Notes under the pieces: generated by a model
What the model was told of the DNA's origin: nothing
What the model saw: the letters and a program-made list of their open reading frames with translations, nothing else
Databases searched by the model: none
Translations under genes and position numbers: made by a program
Shown: positions 33,268-41,457 of the stretch, piece by piece
Position numbering within the stretch: position 1 is the first letter of the stretch
Layout: each line of letters begins with the position of its first letter
Origin: DATAOG01 sp963753685
GTDB taxonomy: Bacteria > Pseudomonadota > Alphaproteobacteria > Geminicoccales > Geminicoccaceae
Reading direction: 5' to 3'
Assembly: GCA_963753685.1 (NCBI GenBank)
Contig: CAVWDE010000021.1
Span: 62,001 to 126,000 of the forward strand
DNA: 64,000 bases

Positions 33268-34014
33268 TCAGAAAATATTGGCGACCGAGCGGGTCAGGCC
33301 GGCGACCAGGTCGGGCGACGCCTCCTCGAAGGTGAGATTGGCCTTCTCGGCCTTGCTCATCACCCGGGTGCGGTAGCGCTTCCAGTCGCTGACCTCGGTC
33401 GAGCTCAGAACCTGGTTGCCGCCGGTGCCCTGGCTCAGGTCCTGGCGCGCACTCTCGGTCACGACCACGCCTGGCGCCGCGCGTTCCGACACCTGGACGT
33501 CCGTGATGATGCTGTAGGTCACGTCCTGGACGAAGGCGTCCGCGACCGCCGAGAGCGCGGCGCCGGCGAGCGCGCCGCCGATGATCACGCTCGGATCTTT
33601 GCTGACCACCCGCCCGACCCCGGCGCCGGCAGCACCGCCCAGGATCGTGCCGCCGTAGCCGCCGGCGAAGGTCTTCTCAGCCGAACTGTCGGAGTTCTTG
33701 CCGGCCTGCAGGACGTTCGCCTGCAGCAGGTAGTGCGCCTTGGTCGGATCGTCGACCACCTGATAGCCGCGGCTCTCGATCGACGCTTTGACCGCCGGCT
33801 CGATGTCGAAGTCCGGCCTGTCGGAAGTGTTGCGGACCTGGACGAACACCGTGCGCTCGGCCGGCGGCACCGGGTCGAGGAAGATCGTCTCGGACATCTT
33901 GGTCTGGACGTCGAGGTTGCGCTTGCCGATCGCGGTGGTGGTCGCCGAGCACCCCGCGAGCAGCACCGTGAATGCGAGACCCAGCGCCCTCATGGAGCAC
34001 CGCCCGGCAGTCAT
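33268..34014 (-). CDS. TraT-like complement resistance lipoprotein
   Basis: A 248-residue lipoprotein: lipobox LLAGC with Cys at residue 22. The mature start SATTTAIGKRNLDVQTKMSE, followed by TIFLDPVPPAERTVFVQVRNTSD, matches the TraT family, known from F plasmids for surface exclusion and serum resistance. The middle has a glycine-zipper segment GGTILGGAAGAGVG typical of outer-membrane insertion. The ATG at 34014 has AAGGAGGT about 8 bases upstream. In a chromosomal setting its role is unclear. Confidence 0.85.
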   Translation of the reverse strand: MTAGRCSMRALGLAFTVLLAGCSATTTAIGKRNLDVQTKMSETIFLDPVPPAERTVFVQVRNTSDRPDFDIEPAVKASIESRGYQVVDDPTKAHYLLQANVLQAGKNSDSSAEKTFAGGYGGTILGGAAGAGVGRVVSKDPSVIIGGALAGAALSAVADAFVQDVTYSIITDVQVSERAAPGVVVTESARQDLSQGTGGNQVLSSTEVSDWKRYRTRVMSKAEKANLTFEEASPDLVAGLTRSVANIF

Positions 34015-34148
34015 GGCTGGGGACCTCCTTGGTCTCGTCGCGACGACGGCGATCCCTGATTGCCCTTCAGGCCACGGCCAATCCAATCCAGAGCCAGGCT
34101 CTGCAACAACTGCGGGCTCCGACGCGCGCCGGCGGTCCAGCCCGAGGC

Positions 34149-34751
34149 TCAGAGCGCCTTCTTCAGCTCCGCTTCGACCGCGTCCCAGTCGACCAGGTGA
34201 TTGAGGAACGCCGCGACGTACTCCGGCCGGCGGTTCTCGTAGTCCAGGTAGTAGGCGTGCTCCCAGACGTCGATGCCGAGCAGGGGCGTCATGCCGTCGA
34301 CCAGCGGGTTCGCGCCGTTCGGCGTCTTCACGACCTTGAGGGTATCGCCATCGAGCGCGAGCCAGCCCCAGCCGCTGCCGAACTGGGTCACAGACGCGGT
34401 CTTGAACTGGTCCTTGAAGCTCTCGAAGCTGCCGAAGGCGTCGTCGATCCGGCGCGCGAGCTCGCCCGAGGGCGCGCCGCCGCCGCTCTTCTTCATGATC
34501 CGCCAGAACAGCCGGTGATTCCAGTGCTGGCCGGCGTTGTTGAACACGCCCGCCTTGGCCGGGTCCTTGGCCGCGGCCATGACGATCTCCTCCAGCGACG
34601 CGCGCGCGAGGTCGGTGTCCTCGATCAGGTTGTTGAGGTTGGTGACGTAGGTCTGATGATGCTTGTCGTGGTGCAGATGCAAGGTCCTGGACGACATGTA
34701 GGGTTCGAGGGCGTCGTAGGGATAGGGCAGGTCGGGGAGTTCGAAGGCCAT
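34149..34751 (-). CDS. sodB: Superoxide dismutase, Fe-type
   Basis: A 200-residue enzyme converting superoxide to oxygen and peroxide. Metal ligands are visible: His in LHLHHDKHHQTYV, His in GQHWNHRLFW, Asp and His in DVWEHAYYLDY. The Gln two residues before Trp in NNAGQHWNH sits where iron enzymes carry their second-shell Gln, so iron is the likely metal. GAGG precedes the ATG at 34751. A promoter lies at 34805-34832. Confidence 0.95.
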   Translation of the reverse strand: MAFELPDLPYPYDALEPYMSSRTLHLHHDKHHQTYVTNLNNLIEDTDLARASLEEIVMAAAKDPAKAGVFNNAGQHWNHRLFWRIMKKSGGGAPSGELARRIDDAFGSFESFKDQFKTASVTQFGSGWGWLALDGDTLKVVKTPNGANPLVDGMTPLLGIDVWEHAYYLDYENRRPEYVAAFLNHLVDWDAVEAELKKAL

Positions 34752-34804
34752 GGTTACCTCGCCTCGCTCTGTCGTGGTGCCGCCACGAGTTTCCGATGCA
34801 AGGC

Positions 34805-34832
34805 TAGATAATCCATCGACCCGGGAAAGCAA
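34805..34832 (-). promoter_or_regulatory. Putative promoter of sodB
   Basis: On the minus strand TTGCTT (34827-34832), 16-base spacer, TATCTA (34805-34810). Leader of about 50 bases before the ATG. Confidence 0.5.
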
Positions 34833-35036
34833 AGCCCGCGACCGGCCTGCCGGCAGCCCGTCTGCAGCCGATCTGCGTGCCTCTCTTGCCTTGCCGAAGC
34901 TGCGGCCTAAACCTGAGGCCCGGCACCATGGGGCAGCCGGCGCCGTGGACCAGCAACCCGTGGACCATCAACCGGGGCGGCATCCGCCATGAACACCAAA
35001 AGGGCGACACGCGCCGCCGGGACGCAGCAGAGCGCC

Positions 35037-35831
35037 ATGACGAAGCTTCCCCTCGGCGGCAAGTCGGCACTGGTGACCGGGTCGACCAGCGGCATCGGGC
35101 TCGGCATCGCGACCGCGCTCGCCAAGGCCGGCTGCAACCTGACCCTGAACGGCTTCGGTGAGCCGGCGGCGATCGAGCAGACCCGCGCCGGGCTGGCCGA
35201 AACCTGTGGCGTCCAGGTGCGCTACGACGGTGCCGACATGAGCCGGGGCGAGCAGGTCGTCCAGATGGTGCGCGCGGCCGAGGCGGCCTTCGGCGCGCTC
35301 GACATCCTGGTCAACAATGCGGGCATCCAGTTCGTGGCGCCGATCGAGGAGTTCCCGGCGGAGCGCTGGCAGGCGATCCTCGCGATCAACCTCTCGTCCA
35401 ACTACCACACGATCCACGCCGCCCTGCCGGGCATGCGGCGGCGGGGCTTCGGCCGGATCGTCAACATCGCCTCGGCGCACGGCCTGGTTGCCTCGCCCTA
35501 CAAGGCGGCCTACGTCGCGGCGAAGCACGGCGTGGTCGGCCTGACCAAGGTCGTAGCGCTCGAGACCGCGACCCTGAACATCACCTGCAACGCGATCTGC
35601 CCCGGCTACGTGCGCACGCCCCTGGTCGAGGGCCAGATCGACGAGCAGGCCAAGGCGCACGGCCTGCCGCGCGAGCAGGTGATCAAGGAAATCATCCTGG
35701 CCGCGCAGCCCAGCCAGCGCTTCGTCGAGGTCGCCGAGCTCGCCGCGCTCGCGGTCTTGCTCTGCACCGAGGCCGGCCGCTCGATCACCGGCGCGGCGCT
35801 GCCGGTCGACGGCGGCTGGACCGCCCGCTGA
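35037..35831 (+). CDS. 3-hydroxybutyrate dehydrogenase (SDR family)
   Basis: A 264-residue short-chain dehydrogenase. NAD-binding SALVTGSTSGIGLGIA, structural DILVNNAGIQFVAPIEEFP, catalytic Ser in NIASAHGLVASPYKAAYVAAKHG with Tyr-x-x-x-Lys, and CNAICPGYVRTPLVEGQI followed by QPSQRFVEV are characteristic of D-3-hydroxybutyrate dehydrogenase, which oxidises 3-hydroxybutyrate to acetoacetate when polyhydroxybutyrate is used. The ATG at 35037 gives the family length; ATG 34989 would add 16 residues. Confidence 0.9.
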   Translation: MTKLPLGGKSALVTGSTSGIGLGIATALAKAGCNLTLNGFGEPAAIEQTRAGLAETCGVQVRYDGADMSRGEQVVQMVRAAEAAFGALDILVNNAGIQFVAPIEEFPAERWQAILAINLSSNYHTIHAALPGMRRRGFGRIVNIASAHGLVASPYKAAYVAAKHGVVGLTKVVALETATLNITCNAICPGYVRTPLVEGQIDEQAKAHGLPREQVIKEIILAAQPSQRFVEVAELAALAVLLCTEAGRSITGAALPVDGGWTAR

Positions 35832-36038
35832 CGGCGCGTGCCGCCGGAGCGCCGCCCGTGCTGGCGCGCGGACAAACGCGTGCACATTTGCTTGATCGAG
35901 CCGCCCAGGAGCTGACGTGGCGCGGTCCATCGACCACATGCACCATGCGCCTGCCCGTGACCGCGTCCCCGACGCTCGATGCGGCCGTGATCGCCGGGCG
36001 CGTCGGGTTAGCCGTGGTCGGATGCCGCGAGTGCCAAT

Positions 36039-37457
36039 ATGAGTGTCGCAATCAGCCATCGTATGAGCGCCGATATGAGCACCGAGATCGTCACCGCCGC
36101 GCCCGCCGCCCGTCCGCTGCTCCGCGCCCGGAGCTTCGTCTTCGGTCCGCCGTTGCCGACCCGGCTGCCGGAGCGTGTCCAGGGCGCGATCCTGGAGGAG
36201 CAGCAGACCAGCGAGATCCTGGTCACGTTTCTGCAGCTCCTGGCGATCGTGACCTTCGCGATCCTGTACACGCTGACCCCGAAGGCGTTCCCGCCGAGCG
36301 TGCCGTTCGAGCCAGTGCCGGTGACGCTCACGGTCTATGCGGCGTTCACGCTGGTCCGCCTGTGGCTCGCCTGGCAGCGCCGCCTGAAGCCCTGGTTCCT
36401 GGCGCTGTCGGTGATCGTCGACATCACCATGCTGATGGTCACGATCTGGAGCTTCTATCTGCAGTACGAAGAGCCGCCGGCGATCTACCTGAAGGCGCCG
36501 ACCCTGATGTACGCCTTCATCCTGATCGCGCTCCGGACGCTCCGCCTGGAGCCGTGGCTCGTGGTGCTGGCAGGCGTCAGCGCCGCTGCCGGCTGGCTGT
36601 GCCTGGTCGCCTATGCCGTGATCGCCGAGGGCGGCGCCCAGATCACCCACAGCTTCGCGACCTACGCGACCTCCTACCAGATCCTGCTCGGCGCCGAGTT
36701 CGACAAGGTCGTCTCGCTGCTGATGGTGACCCTGATCCTCGCGATCGGCCTGTTGCGCGCGCGCAAACTCCTGTTCCGGTCGGTCGCCGATCAGCTTGCG
36801 GCGGCCGAGCTGTCGCGGTTTTTCGCACCCGAGGTCGCCGGCCGCATCCGGGACAGCGACATCGCCCTCGAGCCCGGCCAGGCGGAGCTGCGCGAGGCCG
36901 CGATCCTGATGGTCGACCTGCGCGGCTTCACGCCCTTGACCCATCGCCTGGCGCCGGACGAGGTGATGCTGCTGCTGTCCGAGTATCAGTCGCGCGTGGT
37001 CGCCGCCGTGACCGCCCATCGCGGCAGCATCGACAAGTTTCTGGGCGACGGCATCCTCGCGAGCTTCGGCGCGACCCGCCCCAGCGCCAGCTTCGCGGCC
37101 GACGCGCTGCGCGCGGTCGAGGATTTGCTGGGGGCGACCGCGGCCTGGGCCGAGCAGCGCCTGGCGGCCGGCCTGTCCGCTCCCCGGGTCGGAGCTGCGG
37201 TCGCAAGCGGTCCGGTCATGTTCGGCACGATCGGCGATCGCACCCGGCTCGAGTACACGGTCATCGGCGACCCGGTGAACCTCGCCGCCAAGCTCGAGAA
37301 GCACACCAAGGACGAGCAGGTCCGGGCGCTCTGCCCGGCCGCGGCCTACGAGCTGGCGCTGGCTCAGGACTACCGTCCCGCGGTGCGCCACGAGCTGCGG
37401 TCCGGTCGGCGGGTCGCCGGCGTCGACGCGCCGCTCGACCTGGTGATCCTCGCCTGA
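36039..37457 (+). CDS. Membrane class III adenylate/guanylate cyclase
   Basis: A 472-residue protein. Several membrane helices fill about residues 60-235 (for example LVTFLQLLAIVTFAILYTLT and VSLLMVTLILAIGLLRARKL). The catalytic domain begins around 265: ILMVDLRGFTPLTHRL (metal Asp), DKFLGDGILASFGA (second metal Asp), EYTVIGDPVNLAAKLEKHTK. It should make cAMP from ATP; nucleotide specificity was not resolved. ATGs at 36063 and 36075 are alternative starts. Its TGA overlaps the CTG start of the next gene, so the two are co-translated. Confidence 0.88.
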   Translation: MSVAISHRMSADMSTEIVTAAPAARPLLRARSFVFGPPLPTRLPERVQGAILEEQQTSEILVTFLQLLAIVTFAILYTLTPKAFPPSVPFEPVPVTLTVYAAFTLVRLWLAWQRRLKPWFLALSVIVDITMLMVTIWSFYLQYEEPPAIYLKAPTLMYAFILIALRTLRLEPWLVVLAGVSAAAGWLCLVAYAVIAEGGAQITHSFATYATSYQILLGAEFDKVVSLLMVTLILAIGLLRARKLLFRSVADQLAAAELSRFFAPEVAGRIRDSDIALEPGQAELREAAILMVDLRGFTPLTHRLAPDEVMLLLSEYQSRVVAAVTAHRGSIDKFLGDGILASFGATRPSASFAADALRAVEDLLGATAAWAEQRLAAGLSAPRVGAAVASGPVMFGTIGDRTRLEYTVIGDPVNLAAKLEKHTKDEQVRALCPAAAYELALAQDYRPAVRHELRSGRRVAGVDAPLDLVILA

Positions 37458-38281
37458 GCGTCGAGCTCTCCTACTGCGCCGGGCTGGCCCGGACGGCGGC
37501 GCCGGATCGCTATCTTGCGACCCTGTTCGCACCGGCTGCGGCGCGCGAGGCGCTGTTTGCCCTCTACGCCTTCGACCATGAGATCGGCAAGGTCCGCCAC
37601 GTCGTCAGCCAGCCGATGGCGGGCCTGATCCGGCTACAGTGGTGGCGCGACGCGCTCGATGCAATCGCGGCCGATCGGCCGCCGGCCCATCCGGTCGCCG
37701 ATGCCCTGCAGATCACGCTGCGCGCCGCCCCCGCCTGCCGCCCTCGCCTGGATGCGGCGCTCGATGCCCGCGAGCGCGAGCTGGAAGATCCCCCGCCCGC
37801 CGATCTCGGAGCGCTGGAGCAACAGCTCGAAGGCGGCAGCGCCGCCATCGTCCAGGCCGCCCTGGTGATCCTCGGCGCGAGCGATGCGGCGACGCTCGAG
37901 GTCGGTCGCAAGATTGGCCTGGTGGTCGGCCTCGCCGATCGGCTGCGGTCTCTGGGGGCGGATCGGCGCCAGGGCCGCCTGCTGCTCCCGATCGCCGAGC
38001 TCGCGCGCCATGGCATCGATCCGGAGGCCGCCGCCGATGCCGACCAGGATCTCGCGCCGGTGATCGCGACGCTCGCCGGATGCGGCCTCGAGCATCTGCG
38101 CGCGGCCAGGGCGGAACGACGCGCGGTCCCGGCGGCGGCGCTCGCGGCCCTGCTGCCCGGCACTCTCGCCGGCCAGCATCTGCGGCGCCTGCGCCGGACA
38201 CGCTCGACGGCCGGGCCCCGGCACCGCGCCCCGTTCGCTCCGCTCCGGCTGCTCTGGTACCGCGCCCGCGGCCGGTTCTGA
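37454..38281 (+). CDS. Squalene/phytoene synthase-like protein (NDUFAF6-type), CTG start
   Basis: A protein of about 275 residues with the fold of squalene/phytoene synthases: LFALYAFDHEIGKVRHVVSQPMAGLIRLQWWRDAL (seen in parts) and ADRRQGRLLLPIAEL. The Asp-rich motifs needed for prenyl transfer are missing: the first reads YAFDHEIGKVR instead of DxxxD, and the second lacks the paired Asp. This is the NDUFAF6 pattern, a complex I assembly factor. No ATG, GTG or TTG is in frame; the CTG at 37454, overlapping the cyclase TGA, gives MSVELSYCAGLA, matching the family N terminus. Confidence 0.8.
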   Translation: MSVELSYCAGLARTAAPDRYLATLFAPAAAREALFALYAFDHEIGKVRHVVSQPMAGLIRLQWWRDALDAIAADRPPAHPVADALQITLRAAPACRPRLDAALDARERELEDPPPADLGALEQQLEGGSAAIVQAALVILGASDAATLEVGRKIGLVVGLADRLRSLGADRRQGRLLLPIAELARHGIDPEAAADADQDLAPVIATLAGCGLEHLRAARAERRAVPAAALAALLPGTLAGQHLRRLRRTRSTAGPRHRAPFAPLRLLWYRARGRF

Positions 38282-38292
38282 TCGTGAGGCCC

Positions 38293-39996
38293 TCAAGACG
38301 AAGGCGTCGACCTGGTCCCGACCAGGCTCGCGATCGCAGCCGCCAGGCTGTCCTGGCCATAGGGCTTGTCGAGCCGCGGCAGGTCGAGCGGGCCGTCGGT
38401 CGGCAGCTCAGCATAGCCGGTCGCGAGCACGACCGGCAGATCGGGCCAGGCGGCCCGGATTTCGGTGGCAAGCTGCGTGCCGGTCATGCCCGGCATGGCC
38501 TGGTCGGTCACCACCACATCAACCGCGGTCCCGGCGCGCAGGATCTGCAACGCCTTGGTGGCCGACGCCGTCACGATCACCTGATGGCCGAGATCGCGAA
38601 GGATGTCGGCGGTGGCCATGCTGGTCAACGCGTCGTCCTCGACCAATAAGACGGTGCAGGGGCGCGGCTCGGGCGCCGGCGTCGCCGCCGGGGTGGCGAT
38701 GGTCGCCGGCGCCCCTTCGGCGCGCGGCAACCAGAGCTCCGCCGTGGTGCCCGCGCCCAGGCGGCTCGCAAGACGCAACGCGCCGCCCAGCTGCGCTGCC
38801 ATGCCGTCGACCATCGACAGACCGAGGCCGGTGCCCTTGCCGAGCTCCTTGGTGGTGAAGAACGGGTCGCGGGCGCGCTCGAGCGTCGCCTTGGCCATGC
38901 CGCTGCCGGTGTCGGCGACCGCGAGGCACACGTAGTCGCCGGCCGCGAGCCCGCCCCAGGCGGCGGCCGTGAGCGTCGCGTTGCGCGCGCTGACCCGGAG
39001 CCGGCCGCCCTCCGGCATGGCGTCGCGGGCGTTGACCGCCAGATTGAGCAGCGCCAGCGCCAATTGGTTGGGATCGACCCGCGCCGGCCAGAGGTTGGTC
39101 GCGAACTCGGTCTTGACCGTCACCAGCGGGCCGACCGCACGGCGCAGGATGTCGAGCGTGCCGGCGACCAGCGCCGCCACATCGACCGCCCTCAGCTTCA
39201 GGTCCTGCTGGCGGGCGAACGCCAGCAGGCGCCGGGTCAGCAGCGCCCCGCGCTCGGCCGCCTCGAGGGTGCCGTCGATCAGGCGCAGGCCCTCGGCATC
39301 GCCGCCCAGGCGCTTGCGCAGCAGGTTCAGATTGCCGAGCACGGCCATCAGCAGGTTGTTGAAATCGTGGGCGATGCCGCCGGTGAGTTGGCCGATCGCC
39401 TCCATCTTCTGGGCCTGGCGGAAGGCCTCCTCGACCTTCATGCGTTCCCCGATCTCGCCCGCGACCCGCTGCTCGAGCGTCTCGTTGAGGCGCTGCAGCG
39501 CCTGCTCGGCCTCGCCTCTGCGGATCGCGATCGCCGCCTGATTGGCCACGACCTTGAGCACCAGCTGCTGCGCCGCGCTCGGAAAGTCGACGTGGCGCGA
39601 GGCGGTCACGAGCATCGCGTCAGCGCCGGCCGCGACCGGCTGGAACACCGTCCGGACCGAGCCGGCGCCGACCGGATCGGCGAGCTCGACGACGTCGCTC
39701 GGCGCGGGCTGGCCCAGCCATGTGGCCAGGCCATCGCGGATCGCTGGCGCGGGGTCGCGCGCGGTCGGCCGCCTGGTCCGCGCCACGTCGATACCCGGCT
39801 GATCGGTGGGCCAGCGCAGCGCCAGATAGGCGAACTCCAGGTCGAGCATGCGGACCAGGACCTCGGTCACGCTCTCCGCGATCTGGCGGGCGTCGTACTT
39901 CATCCAGATCGCGGGCAGCATGGACACCGCCACCAGATCGCGCAGGCTCCGGTGCAACTCCTGCGGGTCTTCCGCAATCGCTTGAACCGTTGGCAA
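38293..39996 (-). CDS. Hybrid sensor histidine kinase (GAF-HisKA-HATPase-REC)
   Basis: A 567-residue soluble kinase. A GAF-like sensor covers about 20-160, a coiled coil 160-195, then HisKA with the phospho-acceptor His 210 in GGIAHDFNNLLMAVLGNL. The ATPase has N-box LLNLAVNARDAMPEGG, G1 VADTGSGMA, FFTTKELGKGTGLGLSMV. A C-terminal receiver domain (about 445-560) has TVLLVEDDALTS, VVVTDQAMPGMTG (acceptor Asp) and LDKPY. No membrane helix, so it senses a cytoplasmic signal. The upstream MEDS gene on the same strand may be its partner. Confidence 0.92.
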   Translation of the reverse strand: MPTVQAIAEDPQELHRSLRDLVAVSMLPAIWMKYDARQIAESVTEVLVRMLDLEFAYLALRWPTDQPGIDVARTRRPTARDPAPAIRDGLATWLGQPAPSDVVELADPVGAGSVRTVFQPVAAGADAMLVTASRHVDFPSAAQQLVLKVVANQAAIAIRRGEAEQALQRLNETLEQRVAGEIGERMKVEEAFRQAQKMEAIGQLTGGIAHDFNNLLMAVLGNLNLLRKRLGGDAEGLRLIDGTLEAAERGALLTRRLLAFARQQDLKLRAVDVAALVAGTLDILRRAVGPLVTVKTEFATNLWPARVDPNQLALALLNLAVNARDAMPEGGRLRVSARNATLTAAAWGGLAAGDYVCLAVADTGSGMAKATLERARDPFFTTKELGKGTGLGLSMVDGMAAQLGGALRLASRLGAGTTAELWLPRAEGAPATIATPAATPAPEPRPCTVLLVEDDALTSMATADILRDLGHQVIVTASATKALQILRAGTAVDVVVTDQAMPGMTGTQLATEIRAAWPDLPVVLATGYAELPTDGPLDLPRLDKPYGQDSLAAAIASLVGTRSTPSS

Positions 39997-40058
39997 GTCG
40001 CTCAGCCTGGTTCAGCGCGGATCATTCGGTCGATTCTGTGCCCGCGCACTCGCAACGT

Positions 40059-40691
40059 TTACTGAACAGAAGCGCTCCGCGCCCGCAATTCCTTCAGAAG
40101 CTGCTCGGGCGGAACGTAGAACGGGTTCTCCTGGAGGATGCCGCCCACGATCACCTGCGGATGGGTGCGCAGGATGTCCATCACCACGGTGGCGCTGAAC
40201 CGGTTCAGATCGTAGGTGCAGATGACGACGTCGTCGAAGCGCGAGGTGACACGGTTCAACCGACTCTCGTACTCGACGATGTCGTCGCAGCCCGGAAAGT
40301 CCTCGAGCGACCACTCCATGTTGGCCCAGAACCGGGTCAGGCCGAACTGCTCCTTGCCCCTGCCGAGCACCTCCTCGACCAGCGCCAGCATCGCGAACTG
40401 GTCGAAACGGCCCTCGCGCAGGTGCGCATCTTCCCAAGGCCGGACCTCGATCTGACCGGACTGCTCGGCACCCGCCACATCGATGCCGAGCGTGCCGAGC
40501 CGCCGCCGCCGCTCGTCGCGATGCCGGCCATCGACGATCTGGAAGATCTTGTCCTTCTGCTCGAACCCTTCCCTCACGAACGGCAGCAGCAGCCGATACT
40601 CCTCCTCCCGATCGTGGAAAAAAGCGCAGGCATGACAACGATGCTTGAGCGCCACGCCCGCCAGGGTCACCGAAGGGGTCCGCCCGTCCAT
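40059..40691 (-). CDS. MEDS-domain protein
   Basis: A 210-residue protein of the MEDS (methanogen/methylotroph DcmR sensory) family: HACAFFHDREEEYRLLLPFVREGFEQ at the start, RFDQFAMLALVEEVL in the middle, and FDDVVICTYDLNRFSATVVMDILRTHPQVIVGG near the end. The fold resembles KaiC/RecA-type sensors, and members are often fused to or encoded beside histidine kinases. It precedes the kinase by 62 bases in the same direction, suggesting a two-gene sensory unit. The ligand is unknown. Confidence 0.85.
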   Translation of the reverse strand: MDGRTPSVTLAGVALKHRCHACAFFHDREEEYRLLLPFVREGFEQKDKIFQIVDGRHRDERRRRLGTLGIDVAGAEQSGQIEVRPWEDAHLREGRFDQFAMLALVEEVLGRGKEQFGLTRFWANMEWSLEDFPGCDDIVEYESRLNRVTSRFDDVVICTYDLNRFSATVVMDILRTHPQVIVGGILQENPFYVPPEQLLKELRARSASVQ

Positions 40692-40794
40692 CGTGCTCCT
40701 CCTCTTGGCGCGAGGCCGTCGCAGCCTAGGCGCTGAACCTGTCGAAGCGCAACGAGCAGCGCGAGCGGCGGCCGAAGTTGAGCCGCCGCCCCCC

Positions 40795-41277
40795 TCATTT
40801 CTGCCAGGTGACGTCGGCGCCGTGCAGGGCCACGGTGCTGATCGCCATCTTGGCGCTGCCTTCCTTCACCTGGCGGGAGTAAACGACGTAGACCAGGGTG
40901 TTGTTCCCCTCGTCGTAGATGCGCCGCACCGCCAGCGACTTGAAGATCAGGCTCAGGCGCTGGCTGAACACCTCTTCGCCCTTTTCGTCGCGCTCGATGT
41001 CGCCGATCACGATCGGTCCGGTCTGGCGGCAGGCGATCGAGGCGTTGGACGGATCCTCGAACCAGTTGCCCTGGGTCAGCTTGTCGAGGAAGCCGCGCTC
41101 GAACCGGGCGATGTGGCAGGTGACGCCCGCGACCTTGGGGTCAGCGATCGCCTCGACCACGATCCCGTTGCCGGTCCAGTCGTTGGTGAAGCTGCCGACC
41201 TCTTCAGCCGCCGCCAGCGAAGCGAACAGCATCAGGCCGCCGGCCACACTGGCGAGCGCGATCGGTCTTGAGAGCAA
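40795..41277 (-). CDS. creA: CreA family periplasmic protein
   Basis: A 160-residue protein with a signal peptide (IALASVAGGLMLFASLAAAEE) followed by the CreA domain: VGSFTNDWTGNGIVVEAIADPKVAGVTCHI in parts, GNWFEDPSNASIACRQTGPI and NTLVYVVYSRQVKEGS. The function of CreA is unknown. A TTG at 41277 preceded by GGGAGGATC at the right distance decides the start; no ATG precedes the signal peptide. Confidence 0.87.
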   Translation of the reverse strand: MLSRPIALASVAGGLMLFASLAAAEEVGSFTNDWTGNGIVVEAIADPKVAGVTCHIARFERGFLDKLTQGNWFEDPSNASIACRQTGPIVIGDIERDEKGEEVFSQRLSLIFKSLAVRRIYDEGNNTLVYVVYSRQVKEGSAKMAISTVALHGADVTWQK

Positions 41278-41369
41278 CGGATCCTCCCGTTTGCGGGTCG
41301 AGTTGGCCTCAGCCCCGGCGATCGACAATATGAGGTCGATCGGGCCTGCGACCAGCGGCCGCCACGATC

Positions 41370-41389
41370 CGGGCGGCCGCGGCCGCCCG
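41370..41389. repeat. Perfect 20-bp palindrome between creA and argE
   Basis: CGGGCGGCCGCGGCCGCCCG is its own reverse complement, with no loop. It lies just upstream of the argE promoter candidate. It may be an operator or a chance product of the high GC content. Confidence 0.5.
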
Positions 41390-41395
41390 CAGGGC

Positions 41396-41424
41396 ATGAC
41401 AGCCGGCGACGGGAGGCTTATATT
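41396..41424 (+). promoter_or_regulatory. Putative promoter of argE
   Basis: ATGACA (41396-41401), 17-base spacer and TATATT (41419-41424), leaving a leader of about 27 bases before the argE start. Confidence 0.45.
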
Positions 41425-41457
41425 TTTGTTCGGCGCTCGTCGCCTTCGAGCATTCCT

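Noticed and set aside
34968..37532. An 854-codon leftward open frame
   Set aside because: It is antisense to the 3-hydroxybutyrate dehydrogenase and cyclase genes; low-complexity His/Arg/Gly-rich translation.
37454..38281. Catalytic squalene or phytoene synthase (carotenoid or hopanoid synthesis)
   Set aside because: Both Asp-rich substrate-Mg motifs are missing and no terpenoid genes are adjacent; the NDUFAF6-type assignment fits better.
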